The translations under genes were made by a program, and so were the position numbers. A DNA stretch of 64,000 bases from contig NC_134018.1 of the NCBI RefSeq assembly GCF_040712315.1, forward strand, positions 40,487,335 to 40,551,334, in the 5' to 3' direction. Source of the stretch: Castanea sativa. Lineage: Eukaryota; Streptophyta; Magnoliopsida; Fagales; Fagaceae. The notes beneath the pieces are model-generated. The model was not told the origin of the DNA and made no database searches. It saw nothing but the letters and a program-made list of their open reading frames with translations. Below, one piece after another: positions 57,631-64,000 of the stretch (the stretch's first letter is position 1; every line of letters starts with the position of its first letter).

Positions 57631-60016
57631 CCATGAGCTTCCTCTTGACCACCTATGTATGATCAATGAGTTTCAATTGCTCCAGACAATGCAAGTGCAC
57701 CTCTCAATGAATGATTGTAAATTCTCATATCTCTGATATAACTTCAAATAAATTATTCAACTGTTTGTAGTAGGTTTAGAGCTGGGTTTAGGCGTGTCTA
57801 AAATTGTACCTTCCATGTGATAGAGTCAGTTTGTTTGATGTATGTATTTGTTATGAGAAAATGTGTAGTTGTTAGGTTTTATAAATGTGTTTTTGTTCTT
57901 AGATAGTTATTTACAATTTGTTTGAGTCAGAGAATTGGAGAATTTTAAAGGCAAACATATGTTATGTTGGAGAATAAGGGATAAACAATTAAATGAATAA
58001 TAAATAATGCCTTGAAGGCACATATTAACGCTATCCTTAGACAATATTTGTTTCCTCACAAGTGTTGCCATAGGATTATTGTAAAATTATTCCTAAGATA
58101 CAACCAAGTTTATTGTGTTCTACAAATAACAACTTGGAGAAAACAGACGAAATTTCTTATGTTTCTAAGAGATAATTATTCGTTCATTAGATTGGAATAT
58201 AAAGAGTATAAACAATACATAAATATATATATATATATATATATAAAAGTCACAAATAAAGTGTTATATAATTGTTAGAAAATAGTTAGAAACAATCTCC
58301 CAACCTTCATAAACGTTTAAATGTCAAGCGGTGCAACTCTTGGTTACAGATTTGTTACAAATTTTGCATAAGCCACTATTCAACACAATGTCACTTAGAA
58401 ATTCGGTGAACCTAGTTTTCAGCAAAAATACTAAATTCTCAAACAAATTTTTTTTTCTTTCTAACTTTCAATAAAAAAAATATATAGAAACTTCCGCTCA
58501 ACATTCTTTCAACCCAATCAATATCAGGCAAAAATTTGACAAAAGTCACACAAATGCATTTTTTTAGTTTTTTTTCTATTGTTATTTTCCCTCTATCTTG
58601 CATTTTTTTAGTTGTTTTTCTATTGTTATTTTCCCTCTATCTTTTCTAAGAGCTAATAACACTTGTCTATTTCTAAAGTGGGATCAAACACCATTCTTCC
58701 GCTACCAAAATGAGATCAAACTTATATTACAACTTACTTAGATATACAAAATATCCATCATGTTATGGACTATCTAATATTCGATTAAATAATTGTCTCA
58801 CAAAAAACTTTGAAACCACTTTTGGAGAAAAAAAAATGTAAAAATTACATTTTAAACCTTATAATTTAAGAGATATAACAAATTAAATGTTATAGGTTCA
58901 AAGGTAACAAATTAAACCCTTAGTTTATTTTTAAATCCAAATACAATGTGGTTCCACTTAAATAATTTGAGGCTTATTATGATACTTTTGAAATCTTAGG
59001 TTTAATTTGTTACACCTCTACATTATTAGGATTTCAAATGTATGTTTTTTTTTTAAATAAAAAAAAAGCATTATTAGGAGAGAAAGAGATAAAGGGGGAA
59101 AAGACAAAAAACAAAAAACAAAAAAACAAAAAAGAAAAAGAAAAATGCAAGCAAATAAGCTACCAAAAGGTCCAAAACTCACACATTTAGCACAAAAATT
59201 ACCAAAAATTATATTTTTTAATAAATATCATGCAAATAAGGTACTAAAAATTACAGGATGCTCAAATGGACACTTAAATGGTTTGGTGTTTGGTTTGTTT
59301 TTGTTTTTTTTTTTTTTTTTAAATATCAAGTTAGATTTCTAAATTATTAGAGTTTTCAATGTATTTTTTTTATAAAATTATTATTGAGAGGAAGAAAAGT
59401 CAAAAAAGAAATACTCAAGCAAAATTTGCTCAACAATATTTTTTAAGAAAAAATATTAGATAGATAGTAGGCGTTTGAACTTATTTAGTAAGTTGGACAA
59501 ACTCAAGTTTCAACCCAAAATCGAGTTTCTCAAACTTGATTTACATCTGACCTTGATTTAAAAAAAAAAAAAAAAACATAGAACTTGAGTTCTATTTAAA
59601 AAAAAAAAAAACAGAATTCGTGTTTCTTAAACTTGAGTTTTTTTTTGGTTTACAGCATGGAACTCGAGTCCCACCTTTAAAAAAAAAAAAAAAATCAAAG
59701 TCAAATATAAATCAAGTTTGAGAAGTTCGATTTTGGGTTGGAACTCGAGTTCCAAAAACCAGTCTAACTTATTTACGCATAGCCACATAATATTTTCCAA
59801 AAAACTGTACTGTTGAGCAAATTTTGCCAAAAACTCATATACCTCTGCTATTAGTGAAAATGGAAAATTGTAATATTTCCCGGGAAAAAAGAAAAAAGAA
59901 AAAAAAAGAATTTCCATAATCCACTAGTTTGGACTTGGAAAAACCCAAGACCCATATGCTAATTCACTAAACCCCATTTCCAAAAACCCAACCTCCTCTC
60001 ACTCTCGCTCTCACTA
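57631..60016. other. Intergenic AT-rich DNA
   Basis: It contains a TA run (58210-58242), a two-copy tandem duplication at about 58559-58643 ('ctattgttattttccctcta' in each) and the long inverted repeat at 59413-59832. The last 100 bp before 60017 are CT-rich (ctcctctcactctcgctctc), as in many plant 5' leaders, and should include the L1 gene promoter and leader. Confidence 0.5.
59413..59832. repeat. Long inverted repeat (foldback/MITE-like)
   Basis: The left arm (about 59413-59560) and right arm (about 59695-59832) are inverted copies. Matching pieces include 'gcaaaatttgctcaaca', 'caacccaaaatcga' and 'tctcaaacttgattta'. The centre holds two A runs and the phrases 'gaacttgagttct' and 'ggaactcgagtccc'. 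No clear target duplication was found. Confidence 0.65.
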
Positions 60017-60933
60017 ATGGCAGCCCTCAAGCTTCTTCTCTCCCAAGCTCGCCGCCATTGCCTCTCCAAACCCTCATTCCCCCACCGGTCCCTCTGTTCT
60101 TCTTCCTCAACCTCCTCAAACCCTAACCCTAACTCCGAATCTCCAGCTAAACCCTCGCAATCCGTACCCATCCAACCAGTCTCCTACACCGTAAAACCCA
60201 AAGACCCCTCCACTCCCGACCAACCCACTCCTCAATCCCCAACGCCACCGCCATTCCCGCCTCGTCAACAACCTCGCAACCCGCAGCAGCAAGAAACGCC
60301 GTCGTTATGGTCCCGCGAGGACATCCGGTACGTCAAGGACGTGCCGAACATATCCCCGGTCTCGTACCCATCGCGCGTGGCGCCACTTCCCGAGGATAAG
60401 GTCTCCGCCGATGGAGAAGAGGCGAATAAGGAGCAGAGATTGGAGAGCAGCGAAGAGATGGAGAGGGAGAGAAGGAGAATCGAAGCGGAAGGTCGAATGA
60501 GGAGAAGGGTTTTTAGGGTTTCAGAGGAAGAGAACGTGGCTGTCCCTTTTCCTATGCTCATCAAGAAGAAGGAGAGCAAGGAAAAGCCTGCTCCTCTTGA
60601 TTTGGTGGAGGCTATTCGACTTGTCAAGGTCAGCGTACAACCACAATAAGCTTCTAGTCTTTTTTCATTTCAGAAATGTAGGAAATGTTAGTTAGGACTA
60701 TTTTTTTTTTTTTTTGGATTCATTTGGTATTTGGATTTTTTGAGGATATTTGATAATTGTTGCAACTAATCTGATCATAAGTGTTGCATTTTAAGTCATT
60801 AAAAAAAAAAAACGTTATTGCTAAAATCTTTGTGATGTTTCTAGTTATTTTTCAGGCTAGTGCCATAAAGAATTTCGACGAAACTATTGAAGCACATGTA
60901 AGATTGGCTATTAAGAAAGAGCGAACTGATCAG
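60017..60933 (+). CDS. Ribosomal protein L1 family protein (5' part only, probably mitochondrial)
   Basis: Two exons are visible. Exon 1 is 60017-60628 (204 codons, ending AIRLVK, donor AAG|GTCAGC). Exon 2 is 60856-60933 (acceptor TTTTCAG|GCT, 26 codons, donor CAG|GTGTGT). The N-terminus MAALKLLLSQARRHCLSK is basic, Leu- and Ser-rich and free of acidic residues, which fits a mitochondrial targeting peptide. Residues about 50-100 are Pro-rich and 130-165 are charged. The L1 domain begins at LDLVEAIRLVK|ASAIKNFDETIEAHVRLAIK, the typical 'ai..vK..a...FdEtvE..v.L.i' start of uL1 proteins. The rest of the domain must lie in exons beyond 64000 or was not recognised. It corresponds to Arabidopsis At2g42710. 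As a uL1 protein it would sit at the ribosomal L1 stalk near the E site. No break was seen. Confidence 0.88.
60118..60132 (+). promoter_or_regulatory. Telo-box-like motif (AAACCCTAACCCTAA)
   Basis: The exact plant telo-box motif, usually found near transcription starts of ribosomal-protein and other translation genes. Here it lies about 100 bp inside the coding exon of the L1 gene (coding ...SNPNPNS...). It may be functional in its downstream position or a chance result of Asn-Pro codons. Confidence 0.45.
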
Positions 60934-61742
60934 GTGTGTGCTGGTTTTGTCTGAGACTTGACTAAATTTTGTGTCTTGTTGAAGTAATTCTGAATGGTTG
61001 ATGCCAAATTGTTGGAATGGTTGATAATATATTTGCCTCCGAAGTGGTTTGAATATAACAGTGGGATGTTGTATTAATCCCATGTTTTCCTCTAAACTAC
61101 TAGGCCTCATTCTCTAAAACTGATAAGATGCCTTAAACACCAATTTTCTGCTGGTGCACAACCCCAACAACTAATGGAATTTCTGTATGAAGAAAAAATC
61201 CTCACCCTTTAAGCTTTAAACCCACCTCACAATTCTCAATATTTTACACGTTCTTCAACTGTGTTTCACTAAATATCCACATAAAAGGCTCAGAAACATA
61301 ATCCTACCCTTTATGGTTTGATGAGACTCCACATGTCAGCGGTAGTGGCCGACATGGCCTTGGCGTTGTGCATGTAGGTTTAAGTTGTGGAGTTAAAGGA
61401 CTTGTCAGCCTCATCGATTAGGTCCATCTTGCATTGCAGGGTCAAGAAGATTAGGGCCTTTCTGTGTGTGTGGGGTGAAATTGCTTTGAGAAGGTGGGGT
61501 GGGGATTTCAGGCAATGAGCACAGTGGGGGCCAATGGAGAGAAAAAAGAAATTTCTAGTGCATCTATCAATTCCTGTCTCATATAGTCGCTAGTATTTAT
61601 GGTTCTTTATTTTCTGTATCAAATATTTTGTTTTTCTTTTGGTTTGTGTTCTATTATTTTAAGAGTTAATACATAATAATCATTATTACTATTGTTATTA
61701 TGGGTATAAAAATGAATGCAACCCCCCCCCCCTCCTCCCAAA

Positions 61743-61787
<45 letters not shown>

Positions 61788-62101
61788 AGACTTATATATA
61801 CGGCGCCGATTCAGGTGCGGGTGCGGGACTTGGCAATTTTTGAAAAAGTAGGGTGCGGGTGCAGCGATTAAAAAATTATTAAAAATATTTTTATTTATAT
61901 TTTTAATATATTGCTAAACATACTTTTTTCACATTATATAAATATATACCAAATTTAAGAGCAATAGTAAATAATAACTAGAATACAGAGAATGAGAGAG
62001 AGCCTAGCTGAAGAGTGAAGGCAGAGAGTGGGAGAGAGGCGCAAGAAAAATGAAGAGGGAGAGGGCTGGGTCTTGGTTTTTTTCCAAACGGTGCGTTTGC
62101 A

Positions 62102-62143
<42 letters not shown>

Positions 62144-64000
62144 GGCCAAGTTAAACGGTTACACACCTGTTTTTTTTTTTTTAATTTCGGCCGGTTGCGC
62201 CTGATACGGACCGATTTGGGCCGAATCGGCCCAATTTCGTGCGCGTCGGCCCGAATTGGCGCGAATCGCGCCGAAAAAATTATTTTTTTAATGCCTGATG
62301 CGGCACGGACGCGCAGGCAGCGGCGTCGCCTGCGTGTCCCCGCGTCGGGCCACGTCGGACGCGGGTGCGGCGGCCCAAACGCCGCACCTGTGCTTCCCAG
62401 AAGAAAAGAAAAGGAACTTATTAGATGGTAGTGTGTTTGTTTTTGGTAATTTGATCCTTTAACAACACTATTAGACCAGTGAGAAAAACACATAGATTAT
62501 AGGAACAACACTTTTTCCCAAATTATTATCGGACACTCTTGACATTTTCAAAGAAACCATTTTGATTTAGGAATGATTTAAACTATAGTATTTTTCAAAC
62601 AATCCATTTTCAAATAGTTGTACTGTACTCAGCTGAAGAAGCTGTTGATTTCAGGGAGAAATAAATAAGTGAAAGAAGTATCATGTGGTATCCAAGAGTA
62701 TCCATATTAGATACATGTCCAATAGGGATGTGACTGCTAATGTGAACTATCAGTGCTTCCTAGATTGAAACAGAAAATAACAAATTTTATTATAAAAGAA
62801 TGGTTGCCTAAAAAGAACCATGGAATCCCAGCCAGAACCAATAGTGCCCTTAACAAGAGCAAGGTCTTCTTTAGGATGTAAATTTAAAAAACCAGAATTG
62901 TTGCCATTTAGGTACAAGGCTTGCACAGCATCAAGGACTTACTGAAGGGTTTAATGGCTTTAGAATTGAGCTTGCTGGTTGGGAGTCCGCCAATGTAGGA
63001 CGGAGGTATGGGATCAAAGGCTGTAATTGTATGGCATAGTGGCAAGTTGGGGATGCTTTTATGGTTGAGGGAGGAAAAGGAGTTAAGTCCATTAGAAACT
63101 CATAACATCCACATGACCTAAAGACGTGTGCAGGCTTAGAGAATGCCACTTAGTGGCTTTGAGGAAGTTCCTCCAAACTGATTTGGAGGAAAAAAAATTT
63201 CCAAGATATTTGTTAGAAACATACTTGGGGTTAGTGTTCATTGATTAGGGCTTCTGGTTCTCGATGATTGAGTGGCTGGGATATGGTGTCAAGTGCTGGG
63301 AGTTTCGGATATGAAAAGGTTTCTAAAGTTCTTGAAGATGGATGTATAAAAGTTGGTGTTTAGGGAATGCTAGGGTTGGATGGAGATGAGATTCGGATTT
63401 AGGGCTTGCATGAGAATGATGTGGATTGAATGGGTTGTGACTTATTTGAGAGAGTCACCTTCTCCATAATAAGATTGGTACTAGGGAATCTCTTTTTAGA
63501 TAGGTTCTACTAGTTCCATGTGAATGAGAGTGATATTAAGCAGCCATGCAAAAAGGGGATCGATTCGATCATTAAGTGCCAATTGGCGCATGATGCCAGA
63601 AGTAATGCCAATTATGAAGCGTTAACTGCTGATCGGCAGCTAGGCTTCTTTCCTAAAGTGCTGTTTGACACTTAGGATCAGGAGCTTCAAGTCTTGAGTT
63701 TTTTGAGCCATTAGTGACCCGATCGAGCTTCTAACATGGTCCTAACAATGTTATAATTCTGTCCACACCAATGCCTGTAGATTGCTGAGACTCAGTTGTT
63801 AACTTTGGAGTGGTTGATGTTATGTCAACCTATTTTATATATTCAGGATATGCTACTAGGCTTGTCTAGGAGCCTGTAGATTTATCTAATTCTCTCCTTT
63901 TACCAATTCTTCTGGCTTCTGATCTTCTCTTCTGTTCATCATGTCAATTTTAAAATTTCAGAAAGGGGATTCTCAAACCAAACCTGAAAGACTTATCATT
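60934..64000. other. Intron 2 and beyond of the L1 family gene, no further exon recognised
   Basis: The next L1 exon should encode the strand after 'KKERTDQ', but I found no matching frame up to the window end. The region holds the GC-rich transposon copy (61797-62399). It also holds a C/A/TA/GA simple-sequence cluster at 61722-61787 and a mixed-composition segment at about 61310-61500. The minus strand of that segment reads codon-like (KMDLIDEADKSFNSTT, stop, TYMHNAKAMSATTADMWS) but I do not recognise it. 62930-63150 on the minus strand is a chance frame. 63500-64000 has no feature that I can support. Confidence 0.5.
61797..62399. mobile_element. Second copy of the GC-rich TIR transposon, inverted
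   Basis: It matches 55551-56169 in reverse complement. The right end is GCACCTGTGCTTCCCAG (ending 62399), followed inward by 'cgtcgggcca', 'aatttcgtgcgcgtcgg' and 'ttaaacggttacacacc', each the complement of a segment of the first copy. The AT-rich left half ('gcaatttttgaaaaagtagg') also matches. The left end is altered ('tatacggcgccgattcaggt' instead of the expected terminal repeat) and no target duplication could be fixed. It contains a run of about 40 T at 62103-62142. It sits in an intron of the L1 gene. Confidence 0.75.

Noticed and set aside
61978..62493. 171-codon minus-strand frame, and the similar tail of the frame at 55023-55940
   Set aside because: Both are read through the GC-rich transposon (shared LGSTGAAFG...HPRP start), so they are transposon artefacts and not a gene family.

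Overview
This window is nuclear DNA of a flowering plant, probably a woody eudicot. It is AT-rich, its genes have GT-AG introns, and it is packed with plant transposon families: a Tat-lineage Ty3/gypsy element, hAT, PIF/Harbinger and Mutator-like elements, Helitrons and tRNA-derived SINEs. Several short repeat families look like ones I associate with Fagaceae (oak/chestnut/beech), but that is recall, not proof. Only three host genes look functional. About nine tenths of the window is transposon, repeat or plain intergenic sequence.

Layout. 1-830: degraded plant-mobile-domain sequence on the minus strand. 1931-9374: a nest of three insertions, each with intact target duplications. It consists of an outer TG...CA element, a related 2.5-kb element inside it, and a PIF/Harbinger element carrying a piece of a SEC31 gene. 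13707-15119 (minus): an intact single-exon lipase, the likely orthologue of PLA1-IIdelta. 15.1-19.4 kb: small MITEs and a SINE. 19386-29636: a 10.25-kb Tat-lineage LTR retrotransposon. Its gag-pol is riddled with stops, but it carries a nearly intact, spliced gene on the antisense strand. 30400-32131: hAT nested in hAT. 33.6-34.5 kb: two head-to-tail Helitrons. 36325-43135: a 6.8-kb Mutator-like element with a 9-bp target duplication and two minisatellite arrays. 43860-52669 (plus): MIP3, a Sec1/Munc18-like gene whose introns hold a LINE, SINEs and a Helitron. 54599-57627: a G-type lectin receptor kinase pseudogene, cut by a GC-rich transposon. 60017 to beyond the window: a ribosomal protein L1 family gene, of which only the first two exons are seen.

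The three host genes correspond to the neighbours At2g42690 (PLA1-IIdelta), At2g42700 (MIP3) and At2g42710 (L1 family) of Arabidopsis. The window is therefore an ancient gene trio pushed apart by transposons: about 29 kb of inserted DNA between the first two and about 7 kb, including a dead receptor kinase, between the last two. The genes do not form a pathway. MIP3 acts in ER-Golgi membrane tethering, the lipase in acyl-lipid hydrolysis, and the L1 protein probably in mitochondrial translation.

Limits: all identifications are from reading translations and terminal repeats by eye. No database search or alignment was run.
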